NCBI RefSeq assembly: GCF_004118675.1
Contig: NZ_SDHZ01000001.1
Coordinates: 868,001 to 932,000, forward strand
Length of the DNA: 64,000 nucleotides
Direction of reading: 5' to 3'
Origin: Filimonas effusa
GTDB taxonomy: Bacteria; Bacteroidota; Bacteroidia; Chitinophagales; Chitinophagaceae
Below are positions 30,966 to 39,046 of the stretch, piece after piece. Below the pieces are notes generated by a model. The model was not told where the DNA came from. It saw only the letters and a program-made list of their open reading frames with translations, and searched no databases. Each line of letters opens with the position of its first letter. Position 1 is the first letter of the stretch. The position numbers and the translations under genes are program-made.

Positions 30966-32582
30966 CTATTTCTTTCCTTCTATTCCCTCTCCAAATACGC
31001 CTCTCAGCGTATCGGCAATTTCTCCCAGCGTACAGTAATGTTCTACGGCATGTAATACATGCGGCATCAGGTTGGTGTCGTTTACTGCAGCGGTCCGGAT
31101 CTGTTCAAGGCATTGTACTACCGCCTGCTGGTCGCGGCGGGCGCGTAGTTGCTGCAGGCGTTCTGACTGTACGTTACGTATACTGTCGTCTACTCTGAAT
31201 ACCGGTGTGTCCTGTGTTTCGGGTATCACAAATTTGTTGACGCCAACGATCAGTTTGCTGCCATCTTCTACCTGGCGCTGGTATTCATACGCGCTCCGGG
31301 CTATAGCTTCCTGCATGAAGCCTTGCTCTATCGCACTAACGCTTCCCCCCATATTATCAATGGTACGGATAAGCTCCCATGCTTTTTGTTCTACCTCATT
31401 AGTCAGGCTTTCCACAAAATAGCTGCCCGCCAGTGGATCTACCGTGTCTGTAACGCCGCTTTCATAACCTACAATCTGCTGTGTCCGCAGCGCAATACGG
31501 GCCGCTTCTTCGGTGGGCAGACTCAATGCTTCATCATAACCATTGGTATGTAAGCTTTGCGTGCCCCCCAATACCGCGGCAAGTGTTTGAATGGTTACCC
31601 GGCTTATATTATTCAGCGGCTGCTGGGCCGTTAAGGTGCTGCCGCCTGTTTGACTGTGAAAGCGTAACATCATTGCTCTGGGATCCGTGGCGCCCAGGTC
31701 TTTCATTATGCGGGCCCACATACGTCTTGCTGCCCGGAATTTGGCTATTTCCTCGAATAAGTGATTATGAGCATTAAAGAAAAAAGAAAGCCTTTGTCCA
31801 AATACGTTGATATCCATTCCTTTAGCTATTGCAGCTTCGACATATGCTTTACCGTTGGCCAGTGTAAAAGCCAGCTCTTGCACGGCTGTACTTCCTGCTT
31901 CGCGTATATGGTATCCCGAAATGGAGATGGTATTCCATTTTGGAACTTCCGTGCGGCACCAGTCAAAAATGTCTGTGATAATCCGCATCGATGGCCGGGG
32001 CGGGTAAATATAGGTGCCACGCGCAGCATATTCCTTAAGGATGTCGTTTTGTATAGTACCTGTAATTTTCTGAAGGTCGGCTCCTTGTTTTTTGGCTAAT
32101 GCTACATAAAGTGCCAGTAGAATAAAACCGGTGGCATTGATTGTCATTGAGGTACTTACGTCCTGTAGCCGGATGCCATGAAACAGGCGCTCCATATCCT
32201 CCAGGCTGTCTATGGCTACACCCACCTTGCCTACCTCACCTTCGGCCAGCTTGTGATCGCTATCGTATCCTATTTGGGTAGGTAGGTCAAAGGCGACGCT
32301 TAAGCCCATTACGCCCTGTGATAACAGGTAATGATAACGCTTGTTGCTTTCTTCGGCAGTAGAAAAGCCGGCGTATTGGCGCATCGTCCATAACTTACCA
32401 CGGTACATATCGGCTTGTATTCCCCTGGTGTAAGGCCATACCCCAGGTAGGGCAGTAGCTGATTGATCCTGCATTCCGGAACGTGAAGCAGGATCAATCG
32501 TTAAATCAGAATTGGAAATACTGGTGTATAACTCTTTGATTTCTATACCGCTATCGGTATAAATTTTCTTTTTTTCAGGCAC
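30966..32582 (-). CDS. B12-dependent acyl-CoA mutase, large (catalytic barrel) subunit
   Basis: 538 residues covering only the substrate-binding TIM-barrel domain of the methylmalonyl-CoA mutase family: [101 protein letters not shown]. The C-terminal cobalamin-binding domain (DxHxxG) is absent, so this is the alpha subunit of a two-polypeptide mutase, and no B12-binding partner is in the window. The MYRG form near the active-site tyrosine is shared by archaeal-type methylmalonyl-CoA mutase and by related mutases, so the exact substrate is not assigned. Confidence 0.9.
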   Translation of the reverse strand: MPEKKKIYTDSGIEIKELYTSISNSDLTIDPASRSGMQDQSATALPGVWPYTRGIQADMYRGKLWTMRQYAGFSTAEESNKRYHYLLSQGVMGLSVAFDLPTQIGYDSDHKLAEGEVGKVGVAIDSLEDMERLFHGIRLQDVSTSMTINATGFILLALYVALAKKQGADLQKITGTIQNDILKEYAARGTYIYPPRPSMRIITDIFDWCRTEVPKWNTISISGYHIREAGSTAVQELAFTLANGKAYVEAAIAKGMDINVFGQRLSFFFNAHNHLFEEIAKFRAARRMWARIMKDLGATDPRAMMLRFHSQTGGSTLTAQQPLNNISRVTIQTLAAVLGGTQSLHTNGYDEALSLPTEEAARIALRTQQIVGYESGVTDTVDPLAGSYFVESLTNEVEQKAWELIRTIDNMGGSVSAIEQGFMQEAIARSAYEYQRQVEDGSKLIVGVNKFVIPETQDTPVFRVDDSIRNVQSERLQQLRARRDQQAVVQCLEQIRTAAVNDTNLMPHVLHAVEHYCTLGEIADTLRGVFGEGIEGKK

Positions 32583-32655
32583 GGCAATCGTATTATGTTG
32601 TTAGTTATTTTTTATAGGCTGGAATAGTCCGACACTGGCAAAAACACAGGAATAC

Positions 32656-33159
32656 TTACAAAAGCTGCTTCGCTTCGTAAGATAGTGCCTCGCTTACCAC
32701 TTCGTGTAAGGAGCCTTTTTTATCGGCCATCAGGTATTCCAGTAATAGCTTATTTAAATCCAGTCCTGTGGCGTTAATGGGTAAAGCGCTGGCGAACTGG
32801 TTAATAACAAGTAAATTCTGTTCTTTCAGGTTTTTAACGGCTTTCCATGCCTCTGGACTGACATAAATCTGCTGGCTGATATTGTATTCAAACTCTTCCC
32901 TGATATTGCGGGTTAGTATCGCCTGCATGTCGGCAGCGCTGATGCCCGATACATTTACCCTGGTAATAAGATTGGGTAATGCAATTCTGTCTACCAGCAC
33001 GGTTAGCCTTTCATAGGCTTGAAGTTGTAATTGTTGTCCTCCCTGTACTTTAACCCTTTCCTCCAGTTTAGCCTTTCGCTGCAGGTAAATCAGGTAAGCT
33101 AATACTGCGGCAATCATACAGGCTATCAGAACTGTTAACACTACGGTCGTATCTAACAT
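32656..33159 (-). CDS. Small single-pass membrane protein of unknown function
   Basis: 167 residues. An N-terminal membrane helix (VVLTVLIACMIAAVLAYLIY) is followed by a basic stretch and a soluble alpha-helical domain with no motif I recognise (LQAYERLTVLVDRIALPNLI, FEYNISQQIYVSPEAWKAVK). It is the first gene of the - strand run with the mutase (73-base gap) and has a good Bacteroidota -7 element 16 bases upstream. Coding is supported by its strong start, promoter and position in the operon. No function is proposed. Confidence 0.75.
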   Translation of the reverse strand: MLDTTVVLTVLIACMIAAVLAYLIYLQRKAKLEERVKVQGGQQLQLQAYERLTVLVDRIALPNLITRVNVSGISAADMQAILTRNIREEFEYNISQQIYVSPEAWKAVKNLKEQNLLVINQFASALPINATGLDLNKLLLEYLMADKKGSLHEVVSEALSYEAKQLL

Positions 33160-33174
33160 CTAATTCTTTTTTAA

Positions 33175-33182
33175 CAAAAATA
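33175..33182 (-). promoter_or_regulatory. -7 promoter element for the small membrane protein/mutase operon
   Basis: On the - strand this reads TATTTTTG, an exact match to the Bacteroidota consensus TAnnTTTG, 15 bases ahead of the ATG at 33159. I do not see a clear -33 TTTG at 19-21 bp. Confidence 0.45.
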
Positions 33183-33246
33183 GGGAGAATGAAAGGTTTT
33201 CCGTAATCCGAAAACGAGGCGGTATAGGCTGTTTCCTATTTCTTCT

Positions 33247-33254
33247 TAATTTTG
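33247..33254 (+). promoter_or_regulatory. -7 promoter element for the HesB/IscA gene
   Basis: TAATTTTG matches the Bacteroidota consensus TAnnTTTG exactly and ends 22 bases before the ATG at 33277, implying a very short leader. The -33 element is not evident. Together with the - strand element at 33175 it marks a divergent promoter region. Confidence 0.5.
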
Positions 33255-33276
33255 CAGATACGGAAAAATTATAGGT

Positions 33277-33615
33277 ATGGAAACTACAATGCAGATCCCT
33301 GTGTCTTTTACTGCCGGTGCTGTACAGGAAATCAAAAGTCTGATGCAGGCTGAGGCCGACAACCAATACCTTCGTGTAGGGGTAAAAGGTGGTGGTTGTA
33401 GTGGTTTAAGCTATGTACTGGGCTTCGATGAGAAAATGGAAGGTGATGAAGTGTTTGATTTCGAAGGTATTCCTGTAATAATGAATCCTGGCCACCAGAT
33501 GTATCTCTTCGGAATGCAAATAGACTGGCAGGATGGCTTGAATGCAAGAGGCTTTACTTTTAATAATCCCAATGCTTCCAAAACTTGTGGTTGCGGAACA
33601 TCATTCTCTGCTTAG
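33277..33615 (+). CDS. HesB/IscA-type iron-sulfur cluster assembly protein
   Basis: 112 residues, typical length. It has the three conserved cysteines of A-type carriers: one in VGVKGGGCSGLSY and the C-terminal pair in SKTCGCGTSF. The family carries or delivers Fe-S clusters to apo-proteins in the cytoplasm. The gene is transcribed away from the mutase operon and converges on the RiPP cluster, with 54 bases and no obvious hairpin between the stops. It could in principle help supply clusters to the radical SAM enzyme, but its neighbourhood looks housekeeping. Confidence 0.93.
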   Translation: METTMQIPVSFTAGAVQEIKSLMQAEADNQYLRVGVKGGGCSGLSYVLGFDEKMEGDEVFDFEGIPVIMNPGHQMYLFGMQIDWQDGLNARGFTFNNPNASKTCGCGTSFSA

Positions 33616-33669
33616 AAGACGTTTTTTACAGTATAGTGAAAAAAAGTGACTGATTTTCATTCTCCCGGT

Positions 33670-34617
33670 CTAAATATTACATCTGGCGTATCTGGGTTTA
33701 AGGGGAGCCCCGGTAGCCGTGTTCAAGTGTAGTAGCTGTTTTTGAAAATCTACCTCCACATATCGCTCGTATTCTGCCAGCGATCTTTCTGTGCCCGGTC
33801 CGTATTGATATTCCTTTCCATATTTTCCGGTCAATAAATTTCTGACCACTTCAAAAGAGCTTTGATCTTTAAGACGCCATAGCGTGTGATCATCCCAATG
33901 GTTATTAACGCCTTTTCTTTCGTATTGATGCCAGATCACCGTTTGATGCGGGTGGAATAAGTCATAGCCATGTGTATATGCCCTTACAGCGATACTGATT
34001 TCCTCGCCTATGTAATAAATATCGGGATCGTGTGGCACTTCTGTACAGAAAATTCCGACAGTGAAACAAAAGCCGGCAGAATAGAATCTTGCCGGAATGG
34101 GAGCCGATAAATGTTGCCAGTCTGTAAGCCTTTTGGCAATAAATGTCGGTATGCCTGCTGATGTAAAACCTTCAATCTGCATATAGGATGGAGCAACGGG
34201 CGTTTCGGTTGAAAACGGAATGTCAGGCTCAAAAGCAGGAGGGTAGCCTGTTAATAGCGGCTTTCTGATCCCGGTGCTTTGTAAGCTGGCAAGCATTAAC
34301 GTAAGTTTATGGTCCCAGTCTTTGGCGAACCGCATATGCGAGTCGATCTGAAGGGTCAGGTCTTCTCCATTATAGTGTTGTTGTATTAAATTTCTTGCCC
34401 AGCATACACCTTTTGAATCAGCGTAAAAGACATCAATTATAGTAAATCTGTTGTCTTTTCTGAATATATCAACGTTGTCGAATTTATCATCAGGATGATA
34501 TTGACGGCAGATGCAGATGCGCAGCTGCTCAGGAGTGCGTGCGTTTTGCAACATACTGTTGATGGTTGGCAGCAGCTGCGGGTCTCTGTAAGCGGCTATT
34601 TGCACGAAAATTAGCAT
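33670..34617 (-). CDS. Skp1-type (hydroxyproline) N-acetylglucosaminyltransferase family protein
   Basis: 315 residues with the marks of the GlcNAc-transferase family whose founding member modifies hydroxyproline on Dictyostelium Skp1: FVQIAAYRDPQLLPTINSML at the N-terminus, GVCWARNLIQQHY, the metal/nucleotide motif LQIDSHMRFAKDWD (D92-S93-H94), and YYIGEEISIAVRAYTHGYDL followed by VIWHQYER (H230). It is expected to transfer a sugar, probably GlcNAc, from a UDP donor in the cytoplasm. It sits 9 bases after the short HlyD-like gene at the end of the cluster. The obvious local acceptor is the precursor peptide, whose core carries PPP, Ser, Thr and Asn. Family assignment is good; the acceptor is inferred. 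Confidence 0.85.
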   Translation of the reverse strand: MLIFVQIAAYRDPQLLPTINSMLQNARTPEQLRICICRQYHPDDKFDNVDIFRKDNRFTIIDVFYADSKGVCWARNLIQQHYNGEDLTLQIDSHMRFAKDWDHKLTLMLASLQSTGIRKPLLTGYPPAFEPDIPFSTETPVAPSYMQIEGFTSAGIPTFIAKRLTDWQHLSAPIPARFYSAGFCFTVGIFCTEVPHDPDIYYIGEEISIAVRAYTHGYDLFHPHQTVIWHQYERKGVNNHWDDHTLWRLKDQSSFEVVRNLLTGKYGKEYQYGPGTERSLAEYERYVEVDFQKQLLHLNTATGAPLKPRYARCNI

Positions 34618-34626
34618 AAAATTGAT

Positions 34627-35106
34627 TTATTCCTTCTTTCTGATTTTTTGACTAATCAGCGAAAAAAAACGACAGGGCTTTCCGGGCAGTTTTAATACGC
34701 CTTTCTGAAATAGGAATTGCTTGTCATCGGTATTTAAAAGTCCTTTGCCGGCAAATGTCCATAACTTGATTCCATCACTTTTTACCGGCAGATAAATGAT
34801 GCCCTTGTACGCTTCTGATCCTATAATAACAGATGCCCCGGTAGAATGCCTGGGCGCCTGTTGTGCGGTTGCTGCTACTGCTTGTGGATAGTCTGCTATA
34901 TCGAGTTGCAGGACGAAGCTTTTTGAATCTTTTGTGATCTGGTAGCTTTTTATTGTTACAGGAATTTCTGAATTGACTTCGATCTCAATCCCGCCAATTA
35001 CTGTAAATGAGAGCAGCAGGAACAAGATGACTATTATATTCCCGTTTCTTATAATCCAGCTGGGTGGACGGGAAGAAAGAGGATATTTAATAGAATTATC
35101 AGGCAT
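34627..35106 (-). CDS. Short HlyD-like single-pass membrane protein (truncated adaptor?)
   Basis: 159 residues. The N-terminus (SSRPPSWIIRNGN, then the helix IIVILFLLLSFTVIGGIEI) closely resembles the start of Bacteroidota HlyD-type bacteriocin adaptors, where a PPSWI-R-G motif precedes the only membrane helix. After it, IPVTIKSYQITKDSKSF begins a small beta-rich domain of about 100 residues. The long coiled-coil hairpin and split lipoyl domains of a full adaptor (usually over 350 residues) are missing. It lies between the exporter (24-base gap) and the glycosyltransferase (9-base gap). It may be a minimal adaptor or exporter subunit. I see no frameshift in this stretch that would explain the length. 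Confidence 0.7.
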   Translation of the reverse strand: MPDNSIKYPLSSRPPSWIIRNGNIIVILFLLLSFTVIGGIEIEVNSEIPVTIKSYQITKDSKSFVLQLDIADYPQAVAATAQQAPRHSTGASVIIGSEAYKGIIYLPVKSDGIKLWTFAGKGLLNTDDKQFLFQKGVLKLPGKPCRFFSLISQKIRKKE

Positions 35107-35130
35107 ATTTGTTCTTTTTATTAAAATGGG

Positions 35131-37344
35131 CTAGACTGCCAGTTCAAGTTGATTCCTGACAAGATGATAATAAATGCCTTGTTGGGCGATCAGTGAATTG
35201 TGGTTCCCTATTTCTTTTACTTCTCCCTGGTCTAAAACAATGATCTGGTCAGCATTTTTAACTGTGCTGAGCCTATGAGCAATGATGATAACTGTTTTTT
35301 CATTAAAGAAACCAGAAAGGTTATTCATGATCGAATTCTCGTTTGTTGCGTCGAGATTACTTGTTGCTTCATCAAAGAAGAGATAGGCTGGATTTTTATA
35401 GACTGCCCTGGCTATTAGTATTCGCTGCTTTTGACCTCCGCTTATACCGTTCCCGTCGGCACCGATCCTGGTCAGTTCTTTTGACGGAAGGCCCTCGATA
35501 AACGATTCCAGGTTGGCAACTTTCAGTGAATATTTTAACCTGCTATAGTCAGGTTGTTGCTCGCTCAGGTGTATATTATCTGCCACAGTAGAATTAAAAA
35601 TATACCCATCCTGCATTACTACACCGCAGTTAGCCCGCCATTCCGGTGACCGGATATCCTGTAGATTATGGTCATCTATAAATATGTTGCCGGAAGTAGG
35701 AGGGTAGAATTTTAAAAGTAGTTTAAGTAAGGTGGTTTTTCCGCTTCCACTTGTGCCAACAATTGCCGTAGTCTTTCCTTCTGGTATATCAATCGTTATA
35801 TCTTTCAATATGTAGGGGGATTCAGGTCCTTCGTACTGATAAAAAAGGTTCTTTATGCTGATAACTCCCCGCGGTATTCCGGATTGCTCCCTGGGGAGAT
35901 GGGCGTCTTCATCCGGTTTCTGATGTATTTCTGTCAACCGTTCTAAACTTAACGAAGCATCTTGTGAAGTTTTTATAAGTTCAATGATCTGGTCCATTGA
36001 GCCGTTGGTTTGACCCAGAACATAGGATATGCCAAGCAGGGAACCAACGGTTATCTGCCCGTTGATAACAGCATATATAGCTATACTCGTAATAATAATC
36101 GTTTGTATTCTGTTGATGAGACGGTAGCCCGCGTGTTGTTTTTGTTCAAGCGCAAGACTTCGGTTGCATATTTCAAAATAGTCTTTCTGAATTTTAGCCC
36201 ATTCATTTAATTTCTTTGATTCTCCATAGTTTAGTCTTATTTCTCTCATGCCCAGTATTATATCATAGATCGTCTCAAGATTTGCGCGCCTGTTGTTGAA
36301 GTTGATATGGTCTATATGACGACGTTTTTTTTGAAAAAACATAACCCATGCTATACCTACTACACATAAAATAAAATAACAGAAGAAGATCAGCATGTCG
36401 TAGTAAAAGAAAAGAATAGAAAATACAAGCAGGTTGATAAAGGAAAATGTAGAATTTAGTAACGTACCTGTAAGAAATCTTTCTATCCTGCCATAGTCGT
36501 CCAGCCTTTGTGAAAAGTCTCCCATTTTTTTGCTGTCAAAAAAACTTACCGGCAGAGAGAATAGCTTTCTGATGAAATCAGAAATAATATGAAAGTTGAT
36601 GCGGGAATTAATGTGCAGCAATAACCAGTCTCTTATAATTTCAAAACAGAAATTACCGGCAAAAAAAAGGGCCTGGGATAAGATGATTAAAAAAATAATA
36701 GACCTGTTTTTGCTGGCTACTCCCTCATCCACCATTAATTGTGTCAATACCGGGAAAGACAGGGCAATAAAACTACTGGCAAAAATTCCCAATAGTATCT
36801 GTAGGATATACTTCTTGAATGAGAAGATATAGTTTTTTAGAAGGGAATAATACGTTTGAGATAGTGGCTTTTCTTCTTCGCGGTTCAGAAACGCTTCTGT
36901 TGGCTCTAGCAACAGAACAAATCCTTTTTCTTCTGTTTTCCAACACCTCGCAAAGTCTTCCTGGTTGATGTAAGTTAAGCCCAGGGCGGGATCGCCTATC
37001 AGGTATTTATATGTTTTGCTTCCATCGGATTGCTTCTTTCGTTGTTCTTCTTGTATCTCGTATAATACTACAAAATGGTCGTGGTTCCAATGTAAAATAC
37101 AAGGAAGTGGGCAGCTGTTATATAATGCCTTCTCCGTGACCTTTACAGCTAAGGAGTTAAATCCTGTTTTTTCTGAAAGGTGTTTTAAGTTTAACAGGCT
37201 TATGCCATCCTTTGTAAGAATAACCTGTTCATTTAAAAAGCTAAGCGAGAATTTTTTTCCATAATAGGCTGAAATCATCTTTACACATGCCAGCCCGCAG
37301 TCAACTGAATCGTACGCCCTGAAAATCTTATATTTTCGTTTCAT
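35131..37344 (-). CDS. C39-peptidase ABC transporter (bacteriocin-type exporter)
   Basis: 737 residues, usual length for peptidase-containing exporters. Residues 1-150 are a C39 peptidase with catalytic C16 (SVDCGLACVKM), H90 (NHDHFVVLY) and D118 (IGDPALG). The helix bundle is at about 165-460. The ATPase has Walker A 530-537 (GTSGSGKT), signature ISGGQ at 634, Walker B LFFDE at 655 and the switch H690. It should cut the precursor after its Gly-Gly and export the core. Odd: the residue six before the catalytic Cys, usually the oxyanion-hole Gln, is Ala (A10). It starts 2 bases after the radical SAM stop, so translation is probably coupled. Confidence 0.93.
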   Translation of the reverse strand: MKRKYKIFRAYDSVDCGLACVKMISAYYGKKFSLSFLNEQVILTKDGISLLNLKHLSEKTGFNSLAVKVTEKALYNSCPLPCILHWNHDHFVVLYEIQEEQRKKQSDGSKTYKYLIGDPALGLTYINQEDFARCWKTEEKGFVLLLEPTEAFLNREEEKPLSQTYYSLLKNYIFSFKKYILQILLGIFASSFIALSFPVLTQLMVDEGVASKNRSIIFLIILSQALFFAGNFCFEIIRDWLLLHINSRINFHIISDFIRKLFSLPVSFFDSKKMGDFSQRLDDYGRIERFLTGTLLNSTFSFINLLVFSILFFYYDMLIFFCYFILCVVGIAWVMFFQKKRRHIDHINFNNRRANLETIYDIILGMREIRLNYGESKKLNEWAKIQKDYFEICNRSLALEQKQHAGYRLINRIQTIIITSIAIYAVINGQITVGSLLGISYVLGQTNGSMDQIIELIKTSQDASLSLERLTEIHQKPDEDAHLPREQSGIPRGVISIKNLFYQYEGPESPYILKDITIDIPEGKTTAIVGTSGSGKTTLLKLLLKFYPPTSGNIFIDDHNLQDIRSPEWRANCGVVMQDGYIFNSTVADNIHLSEQQPDYSRLKYSLKVANLESFIEGLPSKELTRIGADGNGISGGQKQRILIARAVYKNPAYLFFDEATSNLDATNENSIMNNLSGFFNEKTVIIIAHRLSTVKNADQIIVLDQGEVKEIGNHNSLIAQQGIYYHLVRNQLELAV

Positions 37345-37346
37345 TG

Positions 37347-38717
37347 CTAATGTTGATTCAGTAGTTCTTTAATGTCAGTTTTGTTAAAGAGGTAATTTAG
37401 AACCAGCCGTTCCGAAATATTATATCTGTACGAAGGACACGCAATTTCTCCTTCCATCCATTTTAAGGGGCAGTATCCTCCGCAAACAGGAAGCATATTG
37501 CAACGAAAGCACTCCTCACGTTCCGTTTCAAGTGTAGAATACCATTTTCGAAGAGGTACATCGTTGTTGAATGTTTCTTCATCAAATAATAAGTTGCCAA
37601 TTTTGTTTTCCTGCTCTAATAAATGCTTTGTGTAGGCAAAATTATAGCAGGGAAACACATTGCCGAATATGTCCAGGGCTATGTGGTCTTTTAATACTGC
37701 CATGCAGGCGTCGTATTTTCTTTCAGGTAATACACTGTCAACTGAAAAGCCAGCTTTTAAGGTGTGTAAGAGAAGGTCTATTTCAACCTGGGCGTATTCT
37801 TCCTTGCTAAACCCATTTGAATCTTTGAATTTATTGTTGACATAATTTTCGACGGGCCTGAAGTTGATCTGGATTTTATCGTGCAGTTTGTTTTCGGCCA
37901 ATAGGTCTATAAAACCAGGGATGTAACTTCCGTTTGTTTTATCAATATTGATGCGGATCCCTATGGGCCTTTCGTATACAGGATAGGTGGGAGATGCGCA
38001 AATGCCCAGAATGTTTTTTAATATAATATCAAATGTGCCAAGCTGTCCTTCTTTTGTGAATCTTCTGTTGTCATGAAATTCTTTTGGCCCGTCTATGGTT
38101 ATTTGAAAATCTATGATTTTTAGCTCATGAAACAGCTCGTTGAAGATGGATGGCTTAAGGCTTAAACCATTTGTAATCATCTTGCTTAAATATGCCACAT
38201 TAAACTCCTGGCAAATCTTTATGATCTCTTTAGACATAAGTCTTAGATCGCTTAACGACATGAGTGGTTCTCCGCCATGCCAGGTAACAAAAACGAATTT
38301 GAATTTTCCTGTTTTAAGCTTGTTGGTGATATAAGTGAAGATTCTTTGTTTTACATCTTGCGGAATATTCTTTTTAGAATGTTGCTGTCCGCAATAGCTG
38401 CAACCTAACTGGCAGTTGGCGGAGGTGTGAATAACCATTCCAAGCGTATTAATGTTGTTGGCCTCATTCTCCTGTATGACGAACTGAAATTCTTTTTCAT
38501 TTTCCGGAACCACCATCGATGACGCTATGAAATAGGCCATTGTGCTTTCGTCAAAATTCTCTAATCTCGAATGTACCAGGTCCTGGTAGGCCGCTTCTTT
38601 TATGACAATGTTCTTTCCGCTTCTCGTAGAAAGTATAAGTCTTTTTTTGTCCTCCTGCCCGGCATCTTCATTGATGATGTCTGACGCCGTGATATAATTG
38701 GAACACTTGTATTTCAT
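37347..38717 (-). CDS. Radical SAM/SPASM peptide maturase
   Basis: 456 residues. The radical SAM cluster motif is C102-x3-C106-x2-C109 (NCQLGCSYC), followed by the SAM-binding WHGGEP (146-151) and a TIM-barrel core. The SPASM region has seven cysteines suited to two auxiliary 4Fe-4S clusters: C338, C357, C403, C406, C412, C416 and C427 (ECFRCNMLPVCGGYCPLKW). The first ~90 residues may form a precursor-recognition domain; I do not recognise them with confidence. Immediately downstream of the precursor gene, it is the prime candidate for a thioether, C-C crosslink or similar change on the core. The exact reaction cannot be read. Confidence 0.93.
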   Translation of the reverse strand: MKYKCSNYITASDIINEDAGQEDKKRLILSTRSGKNIVIKEAAYQDLVHSRLENFDESTMAYFIASSMVVPENEKEFQFVIQENEANNINTLGMVIHTSANCQLGCSYCGQQHSKKNIPQDVKQRIFTYITNKLKTGKFKFVFVTWHGGEPLMSLSDLRLMSKEIIKICQEFNVAYLSKMITNGLSLKPSIFNELFHELKIIDFQITIDGPKEFHDNRRFTKEGQLGTFDIILKNILGICASPTYPVYERPIGIRINIDKTNGSYIPGFIDLLAENKLHDKIQINFRPVENYVNNKFKDSNGFSKEEYAQVEIDLLLHTLKAGFSVDSVLPERKYDACMAVLKDHIALDIFGNVFPCYNFAYTKHLLEQENKIGNLLFDEETFNNDVPLRKWYSTLETEREECFRCNMLPVCGGYCPLKWMEGEIACPSYRYNISERLVLNYLFNKTDIKELLNQH

Positions 38718-38739
38718 AAGAGCTTATTTTCTTTTAAAT

Positions 38740-38773
38740 AGTTGAAAGCCACCTTTTAAGACAGCTTTCAACT
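38740..38773 (-). terminator. Hairpin between precursor gene and maturase (attenuator)
   Basis: A perfect 10-bp inverted repeat: AGTTGAAAGC at 38740-38749 pairs with GCTTTCAACT at 38764-38773, with a 14-base loop, nine bases past the precursor stop. There is no long U-run on the - strand. Such hairpins commonly raise precursor mRNA over that of downstream enzymes, by partial termination or by stabilising the upstream message. Confidence 0.65.
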
Positions 38774-38781
38774 GGTTCAAG

Positions 38782-38970
38782 CTAACCTACTGGACGTTTG
38801 GTTGGAGGCGGTTTAATACTGCCTAAATTGTCGCAACCTGAGCAAGCGGCAACTGCACCACCGCGAACCATCATAGCCTGATTGGCTTCCATAATCTCGA
38901 TATCAGAAACATTACTCCTGTTGGAGGTTTCAATGATACCAACCAGATTTTTTAATTTTTCGTTTTTCAT
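38782..38970 (-). CDS. RiPP precursor peptide with double-glycine leader
   Basis: 62 residues. The leader (1-38) is charged and helical-looking and ends MMVRGG, a double-glycine C39 cleavage site. The predicted core (39-62) has 24 residues: it opens AVAACSGC (C43, C46), then DNLGS, and ends IKPPPTKRPVG with prolines 54, 55, 56 and 60. The leader has the LKNLVGI and DIEIMEANQAM-type helix expected for recognition by C39 or C39-like domains. It is followed by a hairpin, then the radical SAM enzyme. The cysteines, Ser/Thr/Asn and prolines are candidate modification sites. No similarity to a named family is claimed. Confidence 0.85.
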   Translation of the reverse strand: MKNEKLKNLVGIIETSNRSNVSDIEIMEANQAMMVRGGAVAACSGCDNLGSIKPPPTKRPVG

Positions 38971-39046
38971 CTGGAAAATATTGAAGTTTTAAAAGAATTG
39001 GCTAAAGTTTATCGTTATTAAGCCATTGTTGAACGGTATCTTTCAG

